A stretch of DNA of 64,000 nt from Hymenobacter algoricola (GCF_039539525.1 NZ_BAABDH010000021.1:62001-126000), one strand, 5' to 3'. Positions 14,733 to 23,527 are shown, counted from the stretch's first letter. Notes: generated by a model from the letters alone, not told the origin. Program-made: numbers and translations.

Positions 14733-15248
14733 ATGACTCCCGCCCAACCTGCCCTGCAAACGGCCCTCAGTGAAGAGCTGAAGGGCGAGCTGAAGCTGAC
14801 CCGCCGCCTGCTGGAGCGGGTGCCCACGGAGCAGTTTGCCTGGCAGCCCCACCCCAAATCCATGAAGCTCGGCACGCTGGCCTCGCACATGGCCAACCTG
14901 GTCGGCTTCCTGCAAATGTCATTGCAGGCGCCGGAAACCGACATGGCCACCGTCACGCCGCTGCCCTCGCCGGCCGATACCGACGAAGTGCTGCGCCGCT
15001 TCGACGTCAACGCCGAGAACATCCACAAAGCCCTGGCCGATGTCGACGACGCCACGTTCCACCAGCTCTGGACCATGCGCCGCGGCGAGCAGGTATTCAT
15101 GACCATGCCCCGCGCCGCCGTGGCCCGGGTGCTGGTGCTCAACCACCTCATCCACCACCGCGGCCAGATGAGCGTCTACCTGCGCCTGCTCGACATTCCC
15201 GTGCCCGCCATCTACGGCAGCTCCGCCGACGAGGCGCCGGGGCGGTAA
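14733..15248 (+). CDS. DinB-family protein (YfiT/DinB-like metalloprotein)
   Basis: A 171-residue four-helix-bundle protein of the DinB superfamily. Metal ligands are visible in the usual places: His in TLASHMANLVGFL and the HLIHHRGQMSVYLRLL motif near residue 135-150, where HxxHHRGQ is diagnostic. Members are thought to act as metal-dependent thiol-S-transferases or unknown stress enzymes; no specific reaction can be given. The product ends VPAIYGSSADEA, a common family tail (P-x-x-YGxSADE). It is followed by a large composite repeat. Confidence 0.9.
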   Translation: MTPAQPALQTALSEELKGELKLTRRLLERVPTEQFAWQPHPKSMKLGTLASHMANLVGFLQMSLQAPETDMATVTPLPSPADTDEVLRRFDVNAENIHKALADVDDATFHQLWTMRRGEQVFMTMPRAAVARVLVLNHLIHHRGQMSVYLRLLDIPVPAIYGSSADEAPGR

Positions 15249-15554
15249 AGTACAGTTCCTGGCATTGCGAGCGAAGCGGGGCAATCCGTCCTGTGTGCAG
15301 TATAGCCCGTTTTTTTCCCACAAAGCCTTTTCCCGTTGGTACGGGAAAGGGCTTTGTGTTGTAACGCGAAGTTCCACTTTGCAAGGCGTTGCCCGACAAG
15401 CGTTGAAACGGCGCGGACGCCTCGCGAAGTGGAACTTCGCGTTACACCGATAGGCCCTGACGTCAGTTCAAACAATAGGGCTTTGGGAGAAAAGGGCGGG
15501 ACTACCTGCGCACAGGAAGGATTACCACGCTACGCTCGCAATGACATGGGAAGT
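15249..15554. other. Intergenic region filled by a nested composite repeat
   Basis: The whole gap between the convergent DinB and amidohydrolase genes is occupied by the repeat described at 15261-15545. No gene is seen in it. Confidence 0.7.
15261..15545. repeat. Nested composite palindromic element
   Basis: Outer arms of about 40 bp (GGCATTGCGAGCGAAGCGGG... and ...CACGCTACGCTCGCAATGAC) are about 85% complementary. Inside are a hairpin CACAAAGCCTTTTCCCG/ACGGGAAAGGGCTTTGTG (15319-15358) and a perfect 19-bp inverted repeat GTAACGCGAAGTTCCACTT (15361-15379) with its complement at 15427-15445. Three palindromes of different sequence are thus stacked in one locus. Confidence 0.85.
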
Positions 15555-17213
15555 CTATTTACCGCTGAACACCTTCTCCCCGGCAATCCAGGTCTGCCGC
15601 ACTTTCGCGCCGCGCAGCCGGGGGGCGGCAGCCTTGAGCAGGTCGGTGTCCAGCACCACGAAGTCGGCGGCCAGGCCGGGGCGGATGCTGCCTTTCTGCT
15701 TGTCTTCGAAGCCGGCGTGGGCGGCCCACACGGTCATGCCGCGCAGGGCGTCGGGGCGGCTCAGGGCGTTTTCGGGCTGGAAGCCGCCGCTGGGGTAATT
15801 CTTGGCATCCTGCCGGGCCACGGCCGAGTGAAAGCCGAACAGCGGGTTGATGTCTTCCACCGGGAAGTCGGAGCCGATGGCCACCTGCCCGTACTGCTGG
15901 CGCAGCTGCTCGTAGGCATAGGCCGTTTTGAGCCGGGCCGCGCCCAGCCGCTCCCCGGCCCAGTACATGTCGGAGGTGGCGTGGGTGGGCTGCACCGAGG
16001 GCACGATGCCGAACTGCCCGAACTTGGCCATGTCGGCGGGCGTGACAACCTGGGCGTGCTCGATGCGCCAGCGCCGGTCCTTCTGCCCCTTCAGCGCCTC
16101 CCCGTAGATGTTCAGGATGATGCGGTTGGCCGAGTCGCCGATGGCATGGGTGTTCATCTGAAACTTGCTGGCCGCAATTTCGCGGGCCAGAGCGCGGTAT
16201 TCCTTTTCGGTGGACAGCAGAAAGCCGGTTTCCCTGGGCTTATCGGCATACGGCTCTACCAGGCAGGCCCCGCGGGAGCCCAGCGCCCCGTCGGCATATA
16301 CTTTGAAGGAGTTGACGGTAAGCCGGTCGGTAAAGACCGGGCCGCTCTGGAAGAAGAAGTCCTTGTTGGCCTTGGTGGGGTTGAGCATGGCGTAGAGGCG
16401 CACTTTCAGCTTGCCCTGCTGCTGCAAGGCCGCCAGCTGGTCGATGTTGGCCTTATCGAGGCCGGCGTCGGCCATGCTGGTCAGGCCCACGGCCAGGCAG
16501 CGCTGCTGGGCTTCGAGCAGCAGGGCCCCGGCCTCGGCCGTCGTCGGCTCCGGGATTTTCCCCGAAACCAGGTCCACGGCATTATCGACCAGCAGGCCCG
16601 TGGGGCGGCCCTGGGCATCCTTGGTGATGGTGCCCCCGCTGATGGGCGTACGGGCCGTGATGCCGGCCAGGTCCAGGGCTTTCTGGTTGACCAGCGCCGC
16701 GTGCCCGTCTACCCGCACCAGGAAGACCGGCGTATTGGGGAAGAGCCTGTCGAGCGTGTCTTTGGTGGGAAACTGCTTGCTGGCCCAGTCGTTCTGGTCC
16801 CAGCCGCGGCCCGTCAGCCAGGCCGCCTGCGGATACTGCTGCCGCTGCTGCTGCAGGCGCTGCACCACCGCCGCCCAGGAGTCCGTGCCCACCAGGTCCG
16901 CGTCGCGCAGGCCCAGGGCGTAGCGGTAGAAGTGGCAGTGGGCGTCGTAGAAGCCGGGGTACACAAACTGGCCCTGCGCGTCCAGTTCCGCTTTGGCCTG
17001 AAACTTCCCGCGTAGTTCCTCAGCCGTGCCCACCCCCACGAATTTACCGTCCTGCACGGCAAAGGCCTGGGCGGTAGAGAAGGTAGAGTCCACGGTATAC
17101 ACGGTGGCGTTGTACACGAGCAGGTCGGCGGGCTGGCGGGAGGAGGACTGGCAGCCGAAGAAGCCGAGCAGCGGCAACGAGAGCAGCAGAGCGGAGCGCA
17201 GAAGTGAAGTCAT
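15555..17213 (-). CDS. Amidohydrolase, YtcJ-like, exported
   Basis: A 552-residue metal-dependent hydrolase. I choose ATG 17213, which gives a signal sequence MTSLLRSALLLSLPLLGFFGCQSS with a probable lipoprotein Cys; the reading frame stays open further upstream but there encodes arginine/proline-rich nonsense. Family motifs: VYTVDSTFSTAQAFAVQDGK, the HCHFY metal motif in YPGFYDAHCHFY, the FQMNTHAIGDSAN box, WRIEHAQVV, and IAIGSDFPVEDINPLFGFH. YtcJ-type enzymes hydrolyse amides or esters of largely unknown substrates. A lipid-anchored location in the envelope is inferred. It converges with the DinB gene. Confidence 0.88.
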   Translation of the reverse strand: MTSLLRSALLLSLPLLGFFGCQSSSRQPADLLVYNATVYTVDSTFSTAQAFAVQDGKFVGVGTAEELRGKFQAKAELDAQGQFVYPGFYDAHCHFYRYALGLRDADLVGTDSWAAVVQRLQQQRQQYPQAAWLTGRGWDQNDWASKQFPTKDTLDRLFPNTPVFLVRVDGHAALVNQKALDLAGITARTPISGGTITKDAQGRPTGLLVDNAVDLVSGKIPEPTTAEAGALLLEAQQRCLAVGLTSMADAGLDKANIDQLAALQQQGKLKVRLYAMLNPTKANKDFFFQSGPVFTDRLTVNSFKVYADGALGSRGACLVEPYADKPRETGFLLSTEKEYRALAREIAASKFQMNTHAIGDSANRIILNIYGEALKGQKDRRWRIEHAQVVTPADMAKFGQFGIVPSVQPTHATSDMYWAGERLGAARLKTAYAYEQLRQQYGQVAIGSDFPVEDINPLFGFHSAVARQDAKNYPSGGFQPENALSRPDALRGMTVWAAHAGFEDKQKGSIRPGLAADFVVLDTDLLKAAAPRLRGAKVRQTWIAGEKVFSGK

Positions 17214-17251
17214 GCGGCGAAGGTACGCGCCGCGGCGGTTTGCGCCCGCGC

Positions 17252-17698
17252 CTACGCTGCCTTCCGGCGGCGGCGGGCATCCTGCCGCCGGCACTGCGCC
17301 AGCCACTCCAGCGCTTCTGCCTCCGTGGTGAAGCGCTCCAGGCAGTAGGGCCGGCCGTCGAAGTAGGTGAGGTCCGGGATGCCGGGGTTGGCCAGCACCC
17401 CGGCCAGCTGGTGCGGGGCCATCAGGTAGGCCAGGTATACGGGCAGGCGCAGGCGGCCGGGCAGCTGCGGAAAAAACTCGTCCATCATCCACTGCACGTC
17501 GGCCGCCCCCACGCCGCCAACCCGGCCGCTGAGGTCGATCAGCCAGAAGCGGCAGCGCCGGGCTACGGCCTCGTCGAGCAGGGCGGCGTAGCCGCGGTGC
17601 AGCTCGAAGGGCATCACGCCCCGCTGCCAGTGGCCGGCCAGCACGCGCTCCTCCGGCCGGTAGTCAATGCTAAGGTAAGAGGAGGAAAAAGAGCTCAT
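17252..17698 (-). CDS. Hypothetical protein, STAS-like
   Basis: A 148-residue soluble protein I cannot name with confidence. The pattern SIDYRPEERVLAGHWQRGV, then YAALLDEAVARRCRFWLIDLSGRVG, then an aromatic-rich C-terminal half (LTYFDGRPYCLERFTTEAEALEWL) resembles the SpoIIAA/STAS-like single-domain proteins common in Hymenobacter and relatives. The tail is strongly basic (CRRQDARRRRKAA). It ends 38 bp before the amidohydrolase start, so the two may share a transcript. No function is claimed. Confidence 0.6.
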   Translation of the reverse strand: MSSFSSSYLSIDYRPEERVLAGHWQRGVMPFELHRGYAALLDEAVARRCRFWLIDLSGRVGGVGAADVQWMMDEFFPQLPGRLRLPVYLAYLMAPHQLAGVLANPGIPDLTYFDGRPYCLERFTTEAEALEWLAQCRRQDARRRRKAA

Positions 17699-17753
17699 AC
17701 CAGGAAGGGAGGGGAGAACGGGGCAGAGGGGGTAAGGAAAAGGCGGGTAGGGT

Positions 17754-17796
17754 AGAAAAAAACAATCCCCGGCAGCTGCAGCAGCCCCGGGGATTG
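17754..17796 (-). terminator. Terminator of the AMP nucleosidase gene
   Basis: On the minus strand, the stem CAATCCCCGG/CCGGGGATTG (17763-17772 and 17787-17796) is followed by seven T residues. It begins about 50 bp after the stop codon at 17849. Confidence 0.7.
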
Positions 17797-17848
17797 GTTG
17801 CGGCGGCGCGGCGCTGCAAGCTAGAAAAATCTGCGAAGCCGCACCGGC

Positions 17849-18622
17849 TTATTCGAAGCGCATGTGCTTCACCGATTCGCCCGACGTCTGCAGCTCAATC
17901 AGCGAGTCGATGCCGATCTGCAGGTGGGAGGTGACGAAGTCGGTGGTCACCTTCTTGTCGCTCTCGGAGGTTTTCACGCCTTCGGGCGTCATCGGGTTGT
18001 CGCTCACCAGCAGCAGCGCGCCGTGGGGAATCTCGTTCACGAAGCCGACGGTGAAGATGGTGGCCGTTTCCATGTCCACGGCCATGGCCCGGATCTGGCG
18101 CAGGTAGTCCTTGAAGTTCTCGTCGTGCTCCCACACGCGGCGGTTGGTGGTGTACACCGTGCCGGTCCAGTAGTCCTTCTCGTGCTTCTTGATCATGCTG
18201 CTCACGGCCCGCTGCAGGCGAAACGAGGGCAGGGCCGGAATCTCGGCCGGCAGGTAGTCGTCGGACGTACCCTCGCCGCGGATGGCGGCAATGGGCAGGA
18301 TCAGGTCGCCGAGCTTGGTTTTGTTTTTCAGGCCGCCGCACTTGCCCAGAAACAGAGCCGCCTTGGGCTTCACGGCGCTGAGCAAATCCATCACCGTGGC
18401 CGCCATGGGGGAGCCCATGCCGAAGTTGATGATGGTGATGTTGTTGGCCGTGGCCGTCTGCATGGGCTTGTCGATGCCGCGGATTTCCACCCCAAACTGC
18501 TCGGCAAACATGGTTACGTAGTTGATGAAGTTGGTGAGCAGGATGTACTGCCCAAACTCCTTGAGGGGCACGCCGGTGTAGCGGGGCAGCCAGTTCTCGA
18601 CGATGTCGGCTTTGGTTTTCAT
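17849..18622 (-). CDS. amn: AMP nucleosidase
   Basis: A 257-residue enzyme that hydrolyses AMP to adenine and ribose 5-phosphate, the short form found in Bacteroidota. I use ATG 18622 (MKTKADIVENWLPRYTG); the longer frame runs into a leader with a terminator-like hairpin. Purine-nucleoside-phosphorylase fold motifs are present: NITIINFGMGSPMAATVMDLL, ALFLGKCGGLKNKTKLGDLI, IRGEGTSDDY, and AMAVDMETATIFTVGF with the catalytic region VSDNPMTPEG. It is a single-gene unit, transcribed divergently from the HsdR-N-like gene. Confidence 0.93.
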   Translation of the reverse strand: MKTKADIVENWLPRYTGVPLKEFGQYILLTNFINYVTMFAEQFGVEIRGIDKPMQTATANNITIINFGMGSPMAATVMDLLSAVKPKAALFLGKCGGLKNKTKLGDLILPIAAIRGEGTSDDYLPAEIPALPSFRLQRAVSSMIKKHEKDYWTGTVYTTNRRVWEHDENFKDYLRQIRAMAVDMETATIFTVGFVNEIPHGALLLVSDNPMTPEGVKTSESDKKVTTDFVTSHLQIGIDSLIELQTSGESVKHMRFE

Positions 18623-18680
18623 AATGCGTTTTGGGCGTAAGTGAGAGAGGGTAAGGGGGCTGGGGGAAACTGTGGGATAC

Positions 18681-18713
18681 AAAAAAACCGTCGAACGGAA
18701 AGGGTACGACGGT
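18681..18713 (-). terminator. Terminator-like hairpin in the leader of amn
   Basis: Read on the minus strand, ACCGTCG and CGACGGT pair around a 13-base loop and are followed directly by a run of T (18687-18681). It lies about 60 bp upstream of the amn start codon, with no leftward gene immediately before it. It could be an attenuator or simply block transcription from upstream. Confidence 0.45.
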
Positions 18714-18747
18714 GCCGGAGAAAAGCGGTAGCTGTGGCTCCGGGCCG

Positions 18748-18755
18748 TACCTTTG
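18748..18755 (+). promoter_or_regulatory. -7 promoter element TACCTTTG
   Basis: Exact TAnnTTTG match six bases before the ATG at 18762. A -33 TTG is not obvious, and transcription from here would give almost no leader, so the call is tentative. Confidence 0.3.
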
Positions 18756-18761
18756 GAGGTG

Positions 18762-19220
18762 ATGCAAGAGTTGAACCTGCCGCCTTTCGCCCACAAACTT
18801 ACACAATCGGCCCCAAATCCGCAGATCTGGGATATTCTGCGCCGTAAATATATTGTGCTGACCCCCGAGGAGTGGGTGCGCCAGCACGTAGTTCACTATC
18901 TGATCGGCCACCTGGGTTATCCGAAGGGGCTGCTGAGCCTGGAGCGCGGCCACGCCTACAACCAGCGCCAGAAGCGCACCGACCTCTGCGCCTTCGATGC
19001 CGCCGGCCGGCCCCTGCTGCTCGTGGAGTGCAAGGCTCCTTCGGTGCCCATCACGGCGGCCACCGCCCACCAGGCTGCTACCTACAACCAGACCATCGGC
19101 GCGCCGCTGCTGCTGCTCACCAACGGCCTGCAGCACTACTGCTGGCGGGTTGACTTTGCGCTGCGCACCAACGAGCGGCTGACCGCAATACCGCCCTACG
19201 CCGGGCCCCTGGCGGAATGA
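18762..19220 (+). CDS. Stand-alone HsdR N-terminal-like (PD-(D/E)xK) protein
   Basis: A 152-residue protein matching only the N-terminal domain of type I restriction R subunits (HSDR_N_2 type). The nuclease-fold motif is visible as KRTDLCAFDAAGRPLLLVECKAP (Asp, then Glu-x-Lys), followed by ATAHQAATYNQTIGAPLLLLTNG, the usual Q-containing helix. No HsdM, HsdS or helicase gene is nearby. It is common as an orphan in Bacteroidota, so a housekeeping role is as likely as a defence role. A TACCTTTG promoter element at 18748-18755 precedes the ATG by six bases, suggesting a nearly leaderless mRNA; the TTG at 18753 is an alternative start. Confidence 0.75.
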   Translation: MQELNLPPFAHKLTQSAPNPQIWDILRRKYIVLTPEEWVRQHVVHYLIGHLGYPKGLLSLERGHAYNQRQKRTDLCAFDAAGRPLLLVECKAPSVPITAATAHQAATYNQTIGAPLLLLTNGLQHYCWRVDFALRTNERLTAIPPYAGPLAE

Positions 19221-19348
19221 GCGTCGGCTGGTTGAAGACTCTGCTTCTGGGGCTGTTCGCGCCAATTTGCTTTCTTTAGCTTGGCCAACCGGCCCGCGGC
19301 TCTCTGATAGCGCCGGCCGCTCCAGAAAACGACTTTATCCCCACGGCC

Positions 19349-21229
19349 ATGATACATCCGGATGCGCCTTTGGGCAGCACGCAGTTTGAGCAAAGCCGCG
19401 CCATTGCCTTTGTGGTCGACGAGCACGGCGCGCTGCTGCGCGTGACGGCCGGCCTGGCGGCCTGGCTGGGCGAAACCGCCGCCACGCTGACCGGCCCCCG
19501 CCTGCGGGAGCTGCTGCCCGCCGCGGCCGAGCACACCCGGCAGCAGCTGGCCCGCGCCGCCGCGGGCGAAGTAGTGGAGTACGAAACCCAGGTAGTGGTG
19601 GCCGGAAAGCCGGAGGCGGTCTGGGTGACGCTGCTGCCCCTGCCCGGCCCGGCAGGACAGCAGGCCGGCGTATACGGCCTGGTGAAGCCCATAGCAGCGG
19701 TGTCGGGAGCTACCACCGCGCTGCTGGAGCGCGAGCGGCAGCTGTCGGTCATCTTCGACAATATTGCCGACATAACGTTTGTGCTGCGCCGGGAGGAAGA
19801 CGGGCAGTTCCGGTTTGTATTCGTCAACAAGGCGTTTGAAAGAACCACCGGCGTACCCGCCGCTCGGGTGGTGGGCGCTCTGGTAGCCAAGATTATTCCC
19901 GAGCCCTCGCTGAGTCTGGTGCTGGCGCACTACCAGCAGGCGCTACGCACCCGGCAGCCGGTGGTATGGCAGGAAGTATCCGACTATCCCAGCGGCCGCA
20001 AAACCGCCGAAGTGAGCGTGACGCCCGTCCTCGACGCAGCCGGGGGCTGCTGCCAGCTGGTGGGCATCGTGCACGATCTGACGCCGCAGAAGACCGTGGA
20101 AGAAGACCTGCGGGTGAGCAACGAGCGGTTTCAGTACGTGCTCAAAGCCACCAGCGACGCCCTCTACGACTGGAACATCGCCGCCGATACGCTGTACTGG
20201 GGTGAAGGCTACGAGGACCTGTTCGGCCACCAGCTCACGCAGAACCCGACGCCGTTCAGCCATTGGTCCGACCACGTGGAACCCGACGAGCACCACCGCG
20301 TGGTGGATGGGCTGCGGCACACGGCCTACGAAACCCGGGGCTCGTTCTGGCAGCAGGAATACCGGTTTCGCCGCGCCGATGGCTCCTGGGCCGTGGTATT
20401 TGACCGCGGCTACATTCTGCGCGATGCGCAGGGTCGGCCCGTGCGCATGATCGGGGCCATGCAGGACATTACGGAGCGCAAGCAGGCCGAAGAGCGGCAG
20501 CGCCTGATGACGGCAAAGCTGGGCGAGCAGAACGCCGACCTGCAGCAGTTCACCTACATTGTCTCGCACAACCTGCGGGCGCCGCTGGCCAACGCGCTGG
20601 GCTACGTGGACCTGCTTTCGCGGGTAGACAAAACGACGGCCGTATTCGACGACTCACTGCGCAACCTGCGCACCAGCCTGCAGCGGCTGGATGGCGTGCT
20701 GACCGACGTCAACGCTATTCTCTCCATCCGCGACCAGCAGGGCCGCTACCGCCCCGAGCCGGTAGCCGTGGCCGAGGTCTGCGACCAGGTGCTGCTGAAC
20801 ATGCAGGAGCTGCTGCAGGAGTGCGGCGGGGAGCTGGTCTGCCAGATTCCGAAGTCGCTGCGGGTGCTGGGCAGCCGCGCCTACTTCCACAGCATCTTTC
20901 ACAACCTGGTTTCCAACGCCATCAAGTACCGCGACGACGCCCGCCCGCTGCGCATTACCATCTCGGCCACCGCCGCGCCCCGGCAGCCCATCACCCTGGT
21001 AGTGCGCGACAACGGCGCGGGCTTCGACCAGCAGCCGGCCGGCGACGAGGTATTTCAGCTCTACCGGCGCTTCCACGCCGACAAGACGGGGCGCGGCATC
21101 GGGCTGTTTCTGGTAAAGGCCCACGTCGAATCGATGGGCGGCCAGATTGCCGTACGCAGCCAGGTGGGCCAGGGAACCGAATTTACTCTCTACTTTAGGG
21201 CCTATGCGGATGAAAACCTACCTCATTGA
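19349..21229 (+). CDS. PAS-domain sensor histidine kinase
   Basis: A 626-residue kinase without clear membrane segments, probably cytoplasmic. Three PAS-type modules precede the kinase core: one at about 10-115, one at about 130-250 starting ERQLSVIFDNIADITFVLRR, and a PAS_3 type at about 260-385 ending MIGAMQDITERKQAEE. The phosphoacceptor motif is YIVSHNLRAPLANALGY (His407). The ATPase domain shows FHNLVSNAIKYRD (N box), VRDNGAGFD (G1) and GRGIGLFLVKAHVESMGG (G2). The response regulator gene begins inside its last codons, so the two are translationally coupled. Confidence 0.92.
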   Translation: MIHPDAPLGSTQFEQSRAIAFVVDEHGALLRVTAGLAAWLGETAATLTGPRLRELLPAAAEHTRQQLARAAAGEVVEYETQVVVAGKPEAVWVTLLPLPGPAGQQAGVYGLVKPIAAVSGATTALLERERQLSVIFDNIADITFVLRREEDGQFRFVFVNKAFERTTGVPAARVVGALVAKIIPEPSLSLVLAHYQQALRTRQPVVWQEVSDYPSGRKTAEVSVTPVLDAAGGCCQLVGIVHDLTPQKTVEEDLRVSNERFQYVLKATSDALYDWNIAADTLYWGEGYEDLFGHQLTQNPTPFSHWSDHVEPDEHHRVVDGLRHTAYETRGSFWQQEYRFRRADGSWAVVFDRGYILRDAQGRPVRMIGAMQDITERKQAEERQRLMTAKLGEQNADLQQFTYIVSHNLRAPLANALGYVDLLSRVDKTTAVFDDSLRNLRTSLQRLDGVLTDVNAILSIRDQQGRYRPEPVAVAEVCDQVLLNMQELLQECGGELVCQIPKSLRVLGSRAYFHSIFHNLVSNAIKYRDDARPLRITISATAAPRQPITLVVRDNGAGFDQQPAGDEVFQLYRRFHADKTGRGIGLFLVKAHVESMGGQIAVRSQVGQGTEFTLYFRAYADENLPH

Positions 21230-21611
21230 CGACGACGACCTCGGCATCTACCTGACCGAGCAGCTGTTGCGGGCCGAGGGGTTTTCCAACTCCATCAGCA
21301 CGTTTCAGTCGGCCCGGCAGGCGCTGGACACCTTGGTCAGAGACAAAGCCCAGGACGCGCCCCAGGTGGTGTTTCTGGACCTGAACATGCCGGTCATGAA
21401 TGGCTGGCAGTTTCTCGATGCGCTGGCGCCCTATAAGGACGAGCTGCTCGGGCGCTGCCACATCTATATCCTCACCTCCTCGCTGGCCCTGGCGGACCTG
21501 GAGAAATCCCGGGAGTACGACCTGGTGGCGGGCCTGATCCACAAGCCCATCGACAGCGAGGAAATCCGCGCCATTCACTCGCGGCTCGAAGCGGACGGCA
21601 AGCCAACGTGA
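21204..21611 (+). CDS. Single-domain response regulator
   Basis: A receiver domain of 135 residues with no output domain. It starts inside the kinase gene at ATG 21204 or 21210 (MRMKTYLIDDDDLGIYL). Acidic pocket: the DDDD cluster near residue 9-12; phosphoacceptor in VVFLDLNMPVMNGW (Asp59 from 21204); Thr/Ser in IYILTSSLA; Lys in GLIHKPIDSEEI. This Rcp-like form usually relays phosphate or acts by protein contacts. It should be the partner of the PAS kinase. Confidence 0.9.
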   Translation: MRMKTYLIDDDDLGIYLTEQLLRAEGFSNSISTFQSARQALDTLVRDKAQDAPQVVFLDLNMPVMNGWQFLDALAPYKDELLGRCHIYILTSSLALADLEKSREYDLVAGLIHKPIDSEEIRAIHSRLEADGKPT

Positions 21612-21629
21612 GGGAAGCGCCCGGGGCCG

Positions 21630-23513
21630 CTAGCGGTAGAATTTGTTGTCGAGCAGACCGTCGGTGAAAAACTGGGCGGCGGCTTTCAGCTCCCGGCCGT
21701 ACTGCCGGGCCTTTTGCGGGTCGGGCGTAGGTAAGGGTGCGGCCGGCAGCAGGTGGGTCTGGTAGGGGTAGAGGTGAATTTTGTCGTCGCTGGTCAGCTC
21801 CGTCACGAAGTCGCGGTGCACCAGGAACAACGAGCTGCCGCTCAGGAAAAAGGCGCGGCCGCTGGTGGTGGTATCAAACACGGAATAGCCGAAGGGCAGC
21901 AGCTGCCGGTCGGCCGGGATGTTGAGCAGATCCACCACCGTGGCGGGCACGTCGGCCTGCTGGGTGATGCGGTGCACGTCGGCGGCGGGCAGCGGGCGGC
22001 CGGGGTGAAACAGCAGCAGGGGCGTTTTGAAGGCGCCCAGCGTGTTCTGGTAGTCGGGCTTGTCGCTCTGCGAGGTATGGTCGGCCAGCAGGATAAACAG
22101 CGTGTTCTGGTACCAGGGCTGGCTGGCGGCGGCTTTGAAAAACTGCCGCAGGGCAAAGTCAGTGTAGCCGATAACGCCGTGAATGGGCAGCGTGCCGGCC
22201 GGAAAGCGGCCCTGGTAGCGGGCCGGCACCTCAAACGGTTCGTGGGAGGTAAGGGTAAACAGAGTGGAGAAAAACGGCTGCTTCTGCCGGCTTAGCTCCT
22301 GGGCGAAGTACTGCAGGTAGGGCTCGTCGGCAATGCCCCAGTGGCCGTCGAAGTCCGGGCTTTTCGCCCCACCCGGATACTCGTTCAGCCCGAAGTACTG
22401 CTGCACGCCGGCAATGCCGCTGAACGTGTTGAAGCCCATCGTCCCGTTTTGGGCACCGTGAAACACCGAGGTGGCGTAGCCCTGCCGGCCCAGCAACTCC
22501 CCCAGGCCGTGCAGCTCGTCGGTCTGGAAGTTGGAGGTGATAAAGGGGCTTTCAATCAGGGATGGCAGCCCCGCCAGCACGGCCGGCAGGGCCTCGATAG
22601 AGCGGCGGCCATTGGCGTAGTGCTCCCGAAAAAACCGCCCCTTCGTCGCCAGCGAATCAAAGAACGGCGTGTAGCCGCCCCCGCCGTTTTCCAGGCCCGT
22701 GTACTCGGAGGCAAAGCTCTCGACCAGCAGAATCACCACGTTGTCGCGGGGGGCGCCGGGGCGGGCCGCCGGATAATGGGCCGCCAGCGCCGGCCGCAGC
22801 TCGGCAGGGTCGGCGAAGAACGTGCGCCGGTCCAGGGGCTGGTAGCCCAGGCTTTTGAGGAAGGTAAAGGTGCTGTTCAGCGCCACGTGGCCCAGCACGG
22901 GTGGCGTCTGCATAAACGCGTGGCCGGTGCGCAGGGGCTTGAGCTGCAGGCCCCCGCGGATGCCGAGCACCGTCAGCGCGGCTACCAGCACCACCTCAAG
23001 CACGGGCTGCCCAATCCGCCGCCACGCCGCCGCCGCGGGCCGGACTGCCGGGACCATGGGGTAAAAATAGGCCAGCAGCCCCAGCAGCAGCAGCAGCGGC
23101 ACAAACAGAAACCAGTACTGCCCCAGCAGCTGCCCCGACTGCCGCTCAATATCCCCGGTGATGGTAAACAGCTCGTTGCTGGTGCGCCGCCCGATAAACT
23201 TGAAGTACTGGGTGTCGATGATGTTCAGCGCCAGCCCCGGGGCATTGAGCAGCAGATACAGGGCCCGCAAAAACCGTTGCCAGCCCCGCCCGGCGGCCGG
23301 CACCAGCGAAAACAGCGTGAACGGCACATTCAGCAGCAGCAGGGCCGCCACGTCGAATCGGAAGCCGTGCCCGAAGGCCAGCAGCACCTGCCCGAAGGTG
23401 GCTTCGCGGAAGGTGCTGAAATTGGAGAGGTAAAATCCCAGGCGCAGCAGCACGTAGGCGCCCATGAGCAGGGCCAGACGACGCAGCAGCAAACGCAGCA
23501 GGGGGGAGGGCAT
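21630..23513 (-). CDS. LTA-synthase-like sulfatase (phosphoglycerol transferase family)
   Basis: A 627-residue membrane enzyme. ATG 23513 (MPSPLLRLLLRRLALLMG) is chosen; the upstream extension is not protein-like. About five N-terminal membrane helices (residues 1-170) are followed by an extracytoplasmic sulfatase domain. VVILLVESFASEYTG holds the first metal site, FFREHYANGRRSIEALPAVLAGLPS the nucleophile position, where Ser stands in place of the more usual Thr, and HWGIADEPYLQYF and LLADHTSQSDKP the remaining ligands. Such proteins transfer phosphoglycerol or phosphoethanolamine head groups; Bacteroidota lack lipoteichoic acid, so the acceptor is unknown. The SUKH gene ends 14 bp upstream of its start. 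Confidence 0.87.
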   Translation of the reverse strand: MPSPLLRLLLRRLALLMGAYVLLRLGFYLSNFSTFREATFGQVLLAFGHGFRFDVAALLLLNVPFTLFSLVPAAGRGWQRFLRALYLLLNAPGLALNIIDTQYFKFIGRRTSNELFTITGDIERQSGQLLGQYWFLFVPLLLLLGLLAYFYPMVPAVRPAAAAWRRIGQPVLEVVLVAALTVLGIRGGLQLKPLRTGHAFMQTPPVLGHVALNSTFTFLKSLGYQPLDRRTFFADPAELRPALAAHYPAARPGAPRDNVVILLVESFASEYTGLENGGGGYTPFFDSLATKGRFFREHYANGRRSIEALPAVLAGLPSLIESPFITSNFQTDELHGLGELLGRQGYATSVFHGAQNGTMGFNTFSGIAGVQQYFGLNEYPGGAKSPDFDGHWGIADEPYLQYFAQELSRQKQPFFSTLFTLTSHEPFEVPARYQGRFPAGTLPIHGVIGYTDFALRQFFKAAASQPWYQNTLFILLADHTSQSDKPDYQNTLGAFKTPLLLFHPGRPLPAADVHRITQQADVPATVVDLLNIPADRQLLPFGYSVFDTTTSGRAFFLSGSSLFLVHRDFVTELTSDDKIHLYPYQTHLLPAAPLPTPDPQKARQYGRELKAAAQFFTDGLLDNKFYR

Positions 23514-23527
23514 GGCGGAAAAAAAAG

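Noticed and set aside
17214..17492. N-terminal extension of the amidohydrolase frame
   Set aside because: It overlaps the STAS-like gene out of phase and lacks a signal sequence; ATG 17213 gives one.
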